Shown in pieces: positions 1 to 12,019 of a stretch of DNA of 64,000 nucleotides (the first letter of the stretch is position 1; each line of letters begins with the position of its first letter). A program made the position numbers and the translations under genes. The DNA is taken from positions 160,060-224,059 of the forward strand of contig ML976744.1 in the NCBI GenBank assembly GCA_010015655.1, read 5' to 3'. Under the pieces are notes generated by a model. It saw only the letters and a program-made list of their open reading frames with translations, did not search any database and had not been told where the DNA came from. This DNA comes from Bimuria novae-zelandiae CBS 107.79 (lineage: Eukaryota; Ascomycota; Dothideomycetes; Pleosporales; Didymosphaeriaceae).

Positions 1-2616
1 GTGTCCTATTAAGCGTATTAGAAGAGAAAGTATTTAGGTGTTTTTATATAATTATAAGCATATACCCTAGAATCCGCTACTTTAATTTAGTAAAGATATA
101 TATTTAGCTATATTATTCCTGTGTAAAGCTATACTAATACTATTACCTCTTATTTACTAAAGTTGTTATATAACTTGCGAGTGTGTTGTCCAGGTAGTAC
201 TATATCTATCCGCTTGCTATATGCTCCTGTGCCGTTTGGCAAAGTCCTTTTTACTTATGCTTTTGCTATTATCGTGTTAATAACAGTTAATTTAGCTTAA
301 AGCTAACGTACGGGTGGCGTAGTACCTTTCTATATAGTCCTCTTTACTACTTTTTTTATTTTGTCTATAAGAGTGTTACTATATTTTACTATAATCTATA
401 TAAGATCTACTTTATTTTCTAACATCTCTAGATCCTAAATTATATAATAGATTTTTTAAATAATATATTATTTTAACTATCTCTTTTACCTAGTAAACTA
501 TCTAAAAGGTAGCTAAGTTTTTTATAAGAATTATAATTTATTTATAGTATAGTTTTCCTACACCTTCTAGCGCTCCTATAATAGTAAATAATTTTATTAT
601 GTAAGGGTTTGATTTTTTCTTTAGGCCTAAGATAGCAGAGCTAGTATGGGGTTTATTTACCTTATTATTTTAGGTATCTAGTATTACCTATTTTACTTTA
701 ACGTTACTATAGCGCGCTAAGGTGCTGGTTAAAAAATTTATTTTATTCTTTTAGTATAATAGTACTATAGTATTCTCTAAGTCTAGTTCTGCTATTATTG
801 TAATACGTTTACACTACGGGCTAATTATATAAGATATAAATATTTTTATATAGCTAGTGTCTATACCATTATGCGCTAAGGCTATTATTAAAAAAATTAA
901 ACTTTATAAATAGCTTAAAACGTAACTATATTAGCGGGTTAGTCCTAGGCAGGGAGTAGATATTAATCTAAAGCTATATTACTTTATAGCTATACTATTC
1001 TATTACTGTATATATGCTCACTTTAGTCTCTATAATTACTATAATTATTATTTAAAAGTAGCTAATAATAACCTTTACCCCTATTCTTTAGATATTCTAA
1101 AATACTAAGAGGGCATACTTAGCTACGTACTACTATATATATAATACGTAGTCTATAACTAGTTCTACTATAGCTCTAAATAGCTATTAAGCTGTCTAAG
1201 GTAATAGGTTCTTTAGCTAGGAAAATACTATTACTACTTTTAGTTTTTATATTACTACTCTTGCTACATGTTTCTTATATTAAAGCTCTATATTTATAAT
1301 TATCCCTAGGATCTTTACCATATCTTTTAGCTTAACTTCTTAGCCTTTTACTTTAATTAGTTAAGTAGAAGTCTGCCCTTTATTCTATATAAAGTATATT
1401 AGCGTTATTTTATTCGCCTTAAAGGTTACGCCGCTCTACTTTTCTTAGCTACTTATATAGCTAATAATCTTTTAAAGACCCTTATAGTTATCTATAACTA
1501 AGCGACCTATTAAATATATAATAAATTTATTTATAAATATAATTAATTCCTTATCTTTATTAATTTATCCCTAGATAAGATTGGCATTAAAGAGGAGGAA
1601 AAAGTTAAGTAATAATAGTAAATTTTATAATAGTTTGGCCTATAGCAGGTCTCTCTTCTTTAATAATAGTCTATTTATTACTATATATGCTATTTACTTA
1701 GAGTAAAAGGCGTCTACCTAACGCGTTAGCATTTAAGGGATTCCTTTAGTATAGAGACTTTATATTAGTCTATTTTTACACACACTATTATATGCGCCTT
1801 TAATATTAAAGCTAATAAGACTAGGTAATTTCTACTACCTCTATACTAAATATATATACTTTTATAATAATATTAGCGCTTACTTAGCTAAATACTTTTT
1901 TTTAGTCCTAAAGTGGTTTGTGGGGAAAATGCTATGCTCTTTTACTATATATAAATTTTTTTAATAGTACTACTTCTACTATCTTTTTTTAGTATTATTA
2001 GTAGTAAAATTAGTTATTAAGCCTTTACTTTAGTATAGTTATCCTTCTTAAGCTTTTGTAGGGGAATAATTTTAGCGTTTAACTACTAAATAAGTAGTTA
2101 GCCTTTATTAATAAATATTTAGAACAGGCGCAGTACGTCTTATTTTACTACTAATTATAATTATTTTTATACTTTTGCTAATAGACTATCTTCGCTAGGC
2201 GCTTGTTATAGTTTTGTCTTATTTACTACCTATTTTTCTTAATTTAGTAGTAGTATAGGTAATTATCTTCTTTAGTAACTCCCTTTCTTCTCTTTAATTA
2301 TTTCTAGTAGTGGTAGAAAAAAGATAAAGAGTATCTCCTCTACTTACTCTTATAGTCCTTTTATTATAGTCCTATCTTCCCAAGTTAAAGGCGGGATTTT
2401 ACTAAATTTAATCTTTTTACCTAATTAAAGATATTTAGTAGCTTTCTATATATTCATGTCTTCTATAAAGAAGTTGTCTTAATAAAACTTTTACTATTAC
2501 TATACTATATCGTAAAACTATTTTACTACCTTTTTTACTTTTTTTTATAGCTAAATTAAGTTAGCTAGCCTAACGTTACGCTCTTGCCTTGTTTTTCTAA
2601 TATATATATACCCTTT
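1..2616 (-). pseudogene. LINE C ORF2, reverse transcriptase part (broken)
   Basis: Minus-strand translation around 1600-1250 gives a degraded LINE reverse transcriptase: a remnant of the catalytic FVDD box with its aspartates lost, then the conserved downstream stretch (SGVTF..K..LIYF, later KILGIIINIEL). It contains many TAA/TAG codons. The same region in the second LINE (about 61.3-61.0 kb) is clearly related and less decayed. The coding sequence continues past the left edge of the window and, across Gypsy A, joins the endonuclease part at 18.6-19.3 kb. Confidence 0.7.
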
Positions 2617-2621
2617 ATAGC

Positions 2622-2869
2622 TGTGAGGACGGGCACAGGCTCCTGCATCAAGAGAGTAGATAAGGTAGGTTGGCTCTATTTTAGCTACACTAAGATGAGG
2701 AGACAGTAGGTACACAGGCCTGCGGCGCTTTTATGCGCTGCCGCTCGGCACGGAACATCTATCTATCCGAGATAGCTACACTGGGTGCGTGGGCAGCTAC
2801 GCCCAGGCGTAAGGCAGTCGCGCCTCTTACGCGAGGTTATGTGTCCTGCTAGCATGCCAGGCCGTCACA
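2622..2869 (-). repeat. 3' LTR of Gypsy A
   Basis: Starts TGTGAGGACGGG and ends GGCCGTCACA on the plus strand. It pairs with the copy at 18364-18611 over the same 248 bp, with only scattered transitions. It is GC-rich and far less RIP-mutated than the body of the element. Confidence 0.88.
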
Positions 2870-5800
2870 TCACCCCCCTCTAAGGTGGGTGTAGTCCTTT
2901 AAGTCCGTTATGTTACCTCCTTCGTGTCTTGTCTTGTGCTAGTATAACCGTAGCTTTGTTATCTTCCTCTATTATCTCTAGATAGGTGCTAGCCTTATAC
3001 GCTCGTAGCCAGATGTCTAGTTATAGTAGCGGCCCCGCTTTATCTAGGTATGCGTTATAATACTCCTTTACCTTATATAGTGCCCTAACAAAGCCTCGGG
3101 CGTTGTACCAGGTAGGGTTAGGATTATAGGTAGTCTAGGAGACTTTATATTATAGACGTTCTTAGTAGATGTGGCTATTAAGGATTTTTTTTACTTGCTA
3201 TTCTAGGTTGCTGTTAACCTTTATTAGCTCCTCTTTTGGCTCTATCTAACCTGGTAGTGTGTCTATAGTAGCTTTCTATAGGTGGTTTATATAAAAGACA
3301 TTGTGCATGTGCATGTACGGCGGAAGCTTAACTTAGTAGGAGTGTCCTTTTATAGCGATAATTAGGTAGGGCCCGTACATCTGCTAGTTAAGCTTCTAAC
3401 TAGGCTAGTTAGTTGTAAAGCCTTTTAGCGTAATATAGACTTAATTACCTACTCTAAAATCTAGCTTACGTTACTTTTTATTTACTTAACGTGCTTATTA
3501 CTCTTAGGCATGAATAATCCCTCTTTAAGCTATCTCTATAGCCTGCTTTATAGCGTTGTATTGAACCTTTGCGTAGTTCTGCGCTTCCTCTTGGGACATC
3601 TGCTTACAGGCTATAGGCGAGGTCTTTGTCCGCTCTTCCTAGTCCTAGTAGTGTGTAGGCTGATGTCCGAACTCGATCTTGTACGGCGAGAGGCCTATAG
3701 TCTCATAAGGCAGTATAGTCTAAGCCCAGTCCATGTAGGGCAGTAGGTCAGACTAGTTATCTTAGTAGTAGTTAATAAATAGGCGAAGGCACTAGTTAAG
3801 GTACTAGTTTATAATTTCTATGTTGCTATTAGTCTAAGGATAATAAGCTATTAAGAGCTTTTGCTTATATTAAGAGCTTTTGCTTAACGCCTACAAGTTA
3901 GTATAGCTCGTTTATAAATGCTGAGATGAACTGCGGGCCTCGATTAGAGACGATAGACTTGGGTGGGCCGTACACGCGCTAGATATAGCGATAGTACATA
4001 TCTATAGCCTGTTCCGCCGTGGTTATCTTATAGCAGGGTAGTGAGAAGCAGCGCTTGCTTAGGCGGTTAACCATAACAAAGGCGTTATTATACCCTTTCT
4101 TGTTGGGTAGGAATAACTTAAAGTTTATTAAAACGTCTTGCTATGCTTGCTTTAGTATTAGTAGTAGCTTAAGTAGTCTTAGGGTGCGGTCGCGGGGCGT
4201 ATAACTCTATTAATAAGCCTTATAGGTGGCGACATAGGTGTCTACATCCTTCGCTAGATTTAGCTAATAGTACTAATCTCTAAGTAGCTTCGCTATCTTC
4301 CTTTTTCCTAGGTAAGCAGTGAGCTGCGTAGCATAGGTAGCTTAGATTAAGTAGATACGTAGGAAGTTAACTACTAGGACAACTAGCTAATCTTTATATA
4401 AGAGTAGATCTTAATTATTTAGCTTCTATAGTCCTTAGTTATTAGATAGAGCTTTTTCCCGTAGCTTTTATAGGCTATCGTAATTCTAGTTTACCTTAAT
4501 TACCTAATCGACGAGGGCATAAGGATCCTCTATAGAGGAAGAGGCTAGAAAGGTGTCTATTATAGTAATTTTAAGCTCTTAGCCCTGTAATCCTTAAGTG
4601 GCTAGGTTAGTAAGTTAGGTTGTAGCTTCTTATACTATGTTAACGTCTAGCTACTTAGCCTATAAAAAGACCCTTATATAAGCTACCTTATCCTTTTTTT
4701 TTAAGTCTATAGTTTCTCCTGCTTGCGTAATAGCGCGTTAGCTACTACGTTAGTAGTGCCTAATTAGTAGGTAAGCTTTAGGTTAAAATTAGCCACTATT
4801 ATAGCCTAGCGTATCTGTTAAGGAGTAAGCTCGCGCTTAGTAGAGAAGTACTCTAGCGCTTAATAGTTAGTAATAGCGCTAAAGGGCTTAGTTGTCTATA
4901 GACTAATAAGCTAAGATCTCTATTCTTTAAGGCTATAGATTATGGCCAGTATCTCTTTATTGTATATATCGTAGTTCATTTGCGGGTCGCTTATTATCTT
5001 AGAATAGAAGGCTATAGGTCGCCAGAGTCCGTTATCCTGTAGCTAAGAGAGTACGCTAGTAATAACACTATCGCTTGCGTTTATTTCTATGCGTGTGACG
5101 CGATAGGGAGAGTAGTAAGTAAGTACGTTATCTAATAGCATAAGGTCTTTAACTTGCTAAAAGGCTACAAGCTCTCGCTCTTTAAAGGCATGCTAGGCGC
5201 CCTTCTTAAGGAGCTTTATAAGCGGTCTAATAATACGTCTATAGTCCTTAAGGAAGGTTTAGTAGAAGGTGCAAAAGCCTAAAAATAACTATATGCTTTT
5301 AACTAATATAGGCATAGGCTAGTCCTATATAGTAGCGATCTTTTCTAGGTCCTTCTAAATGCCTTAAGTACTAATAATAAGGCTAAGGAACTTTATCCTA
5401 GTTACTATAAACTTGCTCTTCTTAATATCTACTTGTAAACTAGCGTTGCAAAGTCGTTTAAGTACCTGCGTAACATGCTCCTTATAGTGCAGTAGATCCT
5501 CTAAGTAGATAAGGATATTGTCTAGATATGCTGTGCAAAAGTCATTAAGTAGGCTATATAATACCCTGTTAATATATTGCTAGAAGGTGGCAGGTCTATT
5601 ATAGAGACTAAATAGGAGTATATAATACTTGTAGTTACTATAGCGTATATAAAACGTGGTTAGGTCCTCTACTTCCTTGTCTAGTTAAATGCGATAAAAG
5701 GCCTACTATATGTCTAGCTTAGTAAATATCTTAGTACGGGCGAGCCTCGCAAGGGTTTCTTAGATAAGTAGGATAGGATAGATATCTTTCTTTATAATAG

Positions 5801-7250
5801 CGTTAAGCTTATAATAGTTAACACAAAATCGCCACCCCCCTCTAGGCTTCTTAGTAAATAGTACTAGTAAGGCGTAGGGCGCGTTACTATAAGTAATAAC
5901 ACCGCGTTAGAGGTAGTTATTTAGGTAATCCTTAACAAGCTATAACTACTCTAGAGACATGCTATATAGTAGGCTTAATATTAGTGTATTATCCGCGATT
6001 AGCTTAATGTTATAATTAACGCCGTTACGGTGTAGAGGTAGTATATTAGAGTCCTTCTTTAAGAAGTAAGCTAGGGTAGCGCCTACATAGCCTAGGAATA
6101 GTAACTTCTCTATAAGAAGCTGGCGGAGTTCTTCGTCTAGGTCTAGCGGGTCTATCTAGCCTAGCTCTTTCTTATAGTCTTAGATTAGCTTCTTTACTTT
6201 ATAAACACTATTATAGCTAATAACTATCTCTTTCTAACGCGTATTAATTATAAATACTATAGCTTTTATAATGTTAATCTTAAGGCCTGCCTTAGCGAGG
6301 TCCTCGCGAGAGACAGGTTTAGGGCGAGTTAGCTATTACTCTTGTAATAGTAGCACTTAGTAGCGGAGCTACTCCTCTATCTTCGCTAGGTTCTTCTAAT
6401 AGGTACAACGCTGAGGGGATTACTGCGATAAGCAGTAGATATACTATATAATAGCCACGTCTATAAGCTTATTATGTTAGTTAGCATCTACCTAATACTT
6501 AGAATTAATTCCTATAGCTATGCCCCGCGTTAGGATAATAATATCTCGTTTATAGTTAATCTATATTATATTTAGCTACTTAAGTATCTACTACCTATAG
6601 TTAATCTAAACGTTGGCTTCCTCGAGAAGCTTGCGGCTAACTATAAGGTCGTGGCGACCAGTGTTGCAGGGTATAAAGTAAGTAGTAAGGCGGTGGCCGT
6701 CTAGCACTAGGTTAGCCTGGAAGTGCTTATTTACCTACCTATTTAGTTAACTATTATATCTAGCCAAGGGAATAGCTTCCATGCTTTTAATAGATACCTT
6801 AAGTCCCTTCTTAATTATATAGAGGTATTTAAAGTAGACTAGGACGTAGCTACCTGCGCCTGTGTTAATAAGAGCTTTTAACCTAATTGCTAGCCCGTTC
6901 GTTAAGATGCGGTAGGGTAGAGTGAAAGCACTTTCGCTAAATAAGAGGTCTTATATGCTAGTAGCTCCTATAGGATTCTCTAGGAAGGAGACTTCCCCTA
7001 GAGTAATACTTTTTCTAATTCCTTGTTAGAAGAGAGGAAGCCTCTGTCCTTAGCCTTATAGTATACCTCTTTATTAGCTTGCGGTGCTGAATCGCTGGCC
7101 TCTAACGCTTTCTAATTAATAGGGCTATTTAGGCAGTCTCGAGTAATGTGTCCTAACTTTTTATAATAATAGTAGGTAAGCTAGCTACTTAGAGCTATAG
7201 TGGCGGCGCGCGTTAGCTATATGCGAGTAAGGGGCTGCGCTAGTATTAAA
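2870..7250 (-). pseudogene. Gypsy A pol (protease-RT-RNase H-integrase), RIP-broken
   Basis: Minus-strand reading gives, in order: a zinc knuckle YYYYKKLGHITRDC near 7175-7130 (two Cys now Tyr); protease NTGAGSYV near 6880 (Asp to Asn in the DTG motif); RT YLDNILIYL near 5530 (second catalytic Asp to Asn) followed by RNase H; integrase with SNRGPQFIS near 3950 (Asp to Asn). The C-terminal tail near 3100-2900 is rich in charged residues and ends close to the LTR. Dozens of TAA/TAG codons interrupt it. Catalytic Asp residues have been lost in at least three domains, so it is certainly inactive. Confidence 0.85.
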
Positions 7251-7255
7251 GCGTA

Positions 7256-9367
7256 ACGTGTCCGTGCACTCAACGCCCGGATTTAGTTAACGCCCCACTA
7301 AACACTATAACACCTTAATTAAAATAACGCTGTATGTCTAACACAATTGCTATTATTATACTATTTTATAGTAGAGTGCTACATTAATGCTTGCGACTAA
7401 CCTGCACTATTTATATTTATATAAAAGCTTAATGTTGCGGCCGCGCCGCGTAGTTTTAGTTAGAGCTACTAATGCGGCACCTAAGGCGTCTGCAGTAAGT
7501 ATAGCGTTAACCACACGTTTCTAACGCTTATTACTCTATGTAGATAGCTAAGAGGCCTTTCTCTTACCCTTTTAGGCAGATTGTAGAGCTTTTGCTGCGT
7601 TACGAGCCTCCTTTTCGCGAGCACGCTCTACTGCCTTCTTAGCCCTCTCCTTTTCTCTAGCTACCTTGGCTGCCTCTTGCGCCACACGCTTCTTCTCTGC
7701 AATCTTCTTCTTGCATAGCTTAGCTACCTTCCTTAACTTAGCTATCTTAGCTTTTTAAAGTCTCCGCTCCTTCTCCTCTTACTCCTTTATAAACTAACGT
7801 ACACGTGCCTCCCTAACCTTCCTTAGTGACTAGAAAACTGCACCTCTATAGTATTCTTAATATTACTAAAGGTTAAGAGGCTTGCCCTTCTTTTTATACC
7901 TCTTCTTAACTAATAGCGCCTCCTTTAGCCCGTTAATTTTATAGCGAAGGAGCTTGTTTTAAATAGAGATATAGTAAAGTAAGTAACTAAGCTTCTGCGC
8001 GTTCTTACTGCTCTGGTCCTCTACTGCAGATCGCACAAGGCGATCCAGTTTACGCTAGTTAGATCCGCTAAGTGCTAACGTAGAGCTCTCTCGCGATACC
8101 TGCTCATCTAGGGTAGTGTTAGTAAACCTTTTAAGTATAACCTCTAGATTAAATAGTGATATACTAGTTGCTTTAAAAGACTTGAGTATTGTCTCCTCCT
8201 TAAAGGAGCTTATCCACGCTTTTTAGAAAAGGGGGAAGAAGTTGCCTTTCTTAATTAAGAGCAGGCCTTAGCTCTTTTAGAGGTAGGTTATAAGCTTAGC
8301 TAAGTAGGCTAATAAGAGAGGCTTAAAGAGCACTATATTAAGCGGCTAAAGGGTGTAGGTTAAATAAGGGGGTAAGATGGCTAGGAGAATCCTATTCTAA
8401 TTACAATAGTTAATAAAATCCATAGTAACATGGGATCTATGGCCATTAAGGATAAGTAGCTGGTAGGATCGTCGAGCTTTTGCCTTTATATAGCGATCAA
8501 ACACCTGCTTAAGCCAGGCAAGGCCGATATCGTTGTTTATCTAGCCTAACGGCGATAAAGTGATGTGCACGCCATGCTTTCCTGCCTTAATATCCTTAAC
8601 CTAGCTTAATTATATAGCCTTGTTAGTAGCCTAATAGATGAGGCTTGGCGGCAAGGCTGCTCTATCCGCGCATACACATGCTAGGATGGTAATTTATTCA
8701 CGAGACCCATCTTGGAGAGATGCTCTAACCTCCTTCTTCTCCCACATTTGTCTGCTAAACACCCGTTTTAATCTACTAACAATACTAATCAAGCAGCCCT
8801 TTTTATCTATATTATACGTATAACGAGGCTTAATGTCGTATTCCTTTATTTTGTCACGTAGGAAGTTAAAATATAGGCTATATTTATCCCCTAAGTTAGC
8901 GTTGTAGTAATTACTGTCTATACTAGCTGCCTATTAAGAAATTAGATAAATACTATGTTAGTTAATAAAGCGCGTAACCTAGCTCTCGCTCACTAGCTCC
9001 TTAGCTATTATTAACGCGAAATTTTATATTATCTCTCTTATAGGTGGTAAGTAACGCGCGGTAAGCCCTTCTATATAGGTAATAAGCTCCTACTCTTGCT
9101 AGGGACTAAGTTTCTATTAGTTAAACCCTATAGTAGTACGTAACGTTTAAATTGCTTAGTGCCTTCGCGATAGCGTACTTTAATTAACGTTATACTTACT
9201 AGCTACTTTAATATAAGAAAATAATTTTTTAGGCCTTAGCAATTCTATTTCTTTAATTATAGTCATAATTAAGCTCATGTTAGTGGCGTTATGGCACGTT
9301 AAAAGTTAGGGTAGTTTGTGTTCCGCGGGGCGTTGACTGAATCCGGGCGTTAAGTGCACGGACACGT
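7256..9367 (-). mobile_element. Fot1/Pogo-type DNA transposon (Tc1/mariner superfamily), RIP-degraded
   Basis: A 2112-bp element with roughly 50-bp inverted termini (7256-7305 and 9318-9367; outer bases ACGTGTCCGTGCAC on both ends) and TA target duplications (7254-7255 and 9368-9369). The length, TA target and encoded CENP-B/pogo-like transposase all fit Fot1/Pogo. It inserted into the gag region of Gypsy A. Confidence 0.9.
7440..9278 (-). pseudogene. Fot1/Pogo transposase, RIP-broken
   Basis: Reading from the ATG at 9278, the N-terminus shows a helix-turn-helix (VASKYNVN.STLSRRH) and a CENPB-type DNA-binding domain (KLSP.QE.ELITYIEGLTARYLPP, then VTRFIN). A DDE domain follows near 8600-8400 (GVHIT..., WLKQVFDRY, LLILNGHRSHV), with the catalytic Asp of LLLDGH replaced by Asn. 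The C-terminus (about 7680-7590) is an Ala/Lys/Arg/Glu-rich basic tail typical of the family. Many TAA/TAG stops. The end coordinate is approximate. Confidence 0.8.
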
Positions 9368-9598
9368 TACTCGCGAGACCTAGTAGCTAAGGTAGGAGTA
9401 GCCTTCTTTCGAGATTCTCGTTTAGCGCGCGCTGTAACCTAGAAGTCTGTAATCGCTACCTCTCGTGCGAGGTCGCGGGCGATATTAACAAACTTAGAGT
9501 AATTATCCTTAAGGCAACAAATATTACAGCCTATATTTATATAGAGTTAATCTATAAGCTTCTTATAAAACTCTTTAATCTATTAGTTAGTAGGTAGC

Positions 9599-10069
9599 TA
9601 TTAGGATCTGAACATGTATGGGACGCGGAGGACCAACGGGCCTTCAGTAGGGGTGACACCCAGCGGGGTTGCGCAACCGAGGTCACGTGATGTACCATCT
9701 AGCCAAGACAACACCAGCTATGGATAGCGACACTGGCCACGTGATGTACCATCCAGCCAAGACAACACCAGCCATGGATGGCGACACCAGCCATGGATGG
9801 CAACAAGACCTTGGATGGTACAGAAATCCTTATGTATATAGGAACGCGAGAATGATCCCTTATACTTATGTTTAACCTGTTTATTAATCTATCGTTTAGA
9901 TCTGACTAAGCAACCTTGTTAATTTAATTATACTATACACACCTTTAATACTAACGCCCTAGTAACAAGCGCAAGCTATTACTATAACCCTCTCCTGTCC
10001 TACTAGTATTCCTGCCTAAGAACCAACCTTAGCCCCTTAGGGATTAGCTATCTCTTTAGGATCTTAACA
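9599..10069 (+). repeat. 5' LTR of Gypsy B
   Basis: 471 bp ending GGATCTTAACA. It contains a 54-bp tandem duplication (9682-9735 and 9736-9789), each unit holding CACGTGATG, followed by a partial third unit. A TATA-like stretch (tatgtatata) lies near 9833. Internal gag sequence begins after 10069, with the first gag ATG at 10118. Confidence 0.92.
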
Positions 10070-10117
10070 TTTTAAACACCCTTAATATAAATACTAATAA
10101 GACCCCTATCTCTTCCA

Positions 10118-11990
10118 TGGCTTCGGACAACCATATTACCCCTATAGGGGATGGCAAGAACAAGGCGCACAAACCTGACTTATATAATAGTAATTGTACC
10201 CTCCTTGATACCTGGCTCTTACAGCTAGACCTCTATTTCTTTAACCAGAACTAAAACCTTAAAGATAAAAAGAAGGTTATCTTCGCTATAACTTATATGT
10301 AAGGAAGCGCTAAAGAATAAATCTATCCCTACTTAGTTAAGTACTTAGATATAGACTACGATAACGAAGACGAAGAGTATATTAATAAGCATGCTAATAT
10401 AATTGACATTATTAAGAACTATAATAACTTTAAGACATGCCTTTAACAAATGTTTAAAATTGCTAATAAAATAGCTATCGCTAGACGAGCAATCTAAACA
10501 GTTCGCTAACACTAATCTATAGCTAAATATATGGCTAAGTTTCGCAAGTATGCAGTGTAACTCGACTAGGAGAATAAATCTCTTAAGATAATGTATAAAT
10601 AAGGCCTTAAACGTAATGTACGCGAAGAGCTCCTACGCAGTAGTATAAAAATAGAGACCTTAAAAGAACTATACGAAGAGACTATCCGTATTAATAGGGA
10701 ATAGTTCGCTTTACAGGAAGAATTCCGCAAGAACCTAAGGAACGCCAGTTTCGGATAATAGGCACCTGTAGTCTACAGGGCGCCACTAAAAGCACCTTGA
10801 CGCCAGCAACGCAACTACTACGGACCCTAACCTATAGAAGATATCTAGTTTAACAACCTAGAAAAGGGAACAGGAAAGGCTATAGGCTTCCAAAAGCCTA
10901 ACTAACGTATCTTAGATAGAACCTAACGATAGGGGACCAAGACGCGTAAATGCTTTACATGTAGTAAACTAGGCCACATCGCCAGAAACTGCAGATCTAA
11001 GAACAAGGTTATTAGATAGTTAAACGTACTATCCGTCGCAGATGCAGACGCAACCGACGAGGAATAGCAAGTAATAGACGCTAATAAGTAACTTAATATC
11101 TAAGATAGAGACTTAGAGCGATCAGAATCGCCTAACTTACGACTTTACGAGGATACACACGAAAGTTCGGATAATAAAGGAAAGGAGAAGGAACTAATAC
11201 CTCGATCTCTTACACCTTACCCTAGCTAGAGCAAACCTGTTACTAGTAAGACGACGAATGTTTTTGACTTCTTAGAAAAACACTAACTAAGGGAAGGAGA
11301 TTTTAGGTTTACGGTAATAGAATAATAAGACTACGTAGAAGCATTTTTTCACGCTTACTAACCTAACCTAGTTAGTAAAGTAGCACGAGAAATGGCGGAC
11401 TACCGCTACGCCCACGAAGACCCTAAGAAGAAATACCTAAACAAAAACCTAAACTACAAACCACAGTACGACCTAGACCACTGTAACCCTACGCATTAGA
11501 CTATACGATAGACCCTCTGCAGAGAAGACTAATGTACTATTTATTACTAAGCTAAGGAATATAGTTACTTTCCCTAAACGTACTAATAATGTAGGTAGGA
11601 GTAGTTTAACTACCCTATCGCCTATTATAACGTTTACCTTTAGGATAAGCGCAAAACGCGATACTTTCTACACCTTAATTAAGCGCTAAACTAAGTAATA
11701 TTGCTACTAGTTAATAGAAAATGCGCATCTGACAAATAGCAAATATGCTTACACCCCGATTATAAAGAACACAAAGAGTAAAAGGGAAAGCATAGGTTTA
11801 ATTGCATACTAAAAGGGACTACGACCCTCAGGATTAAAACGGTAACAAAGGAAGAAGACGGTGAAGCTCTCCTAGAAAAGGCCTAGTAGTAGCCTTAGGA
11901 GAAGAAGAAGGAAGGACACCTTAATCCTATAAAGCTACCTATAGAAAAGATGTCTTTTTTAGACCTAGGCTTAGGAGGGAAGACGCCTTT
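10118..11990 (+). pseudogene. Gypsy B gag (broken)
   Basis: Opens at ATG 10118 (MASDNHITPIGDG). A capsid-like region (LLDTWLLQLDLYF..., later EELLRSSIK and LQEEFRKNL) is followed by a complete CX2CX4HX4C zinc knuckle, CFTCSKLGHIARNC, at about 10951-10994. TAG/TAA codons are scattered, mostly where Gln or Trp would be expected. Downstream (11000-11990) is a charged linker with no recognised domain. The end is approximate. Confidence 0.75.
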
Positions 11991-12019
11991 AGAGAACTAA
12001 ATACTATAAATAGTTAGGC

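Noticed and set aside
8638..8823. 61-codon plus frame in the Pogo element
   Set aside because: It lies opposite the DDE domain of the minus-strand transposase and is a shadow.
9669..9875. A 68-codon frame repeated in both LTRs of Gypsy B (also 16060-16266)
   Set aside because: It exists because of the 54-bp tandem duplication (a multiple of three) in an LTR with little RIP. LTR position and lack of domain argue against a gene.
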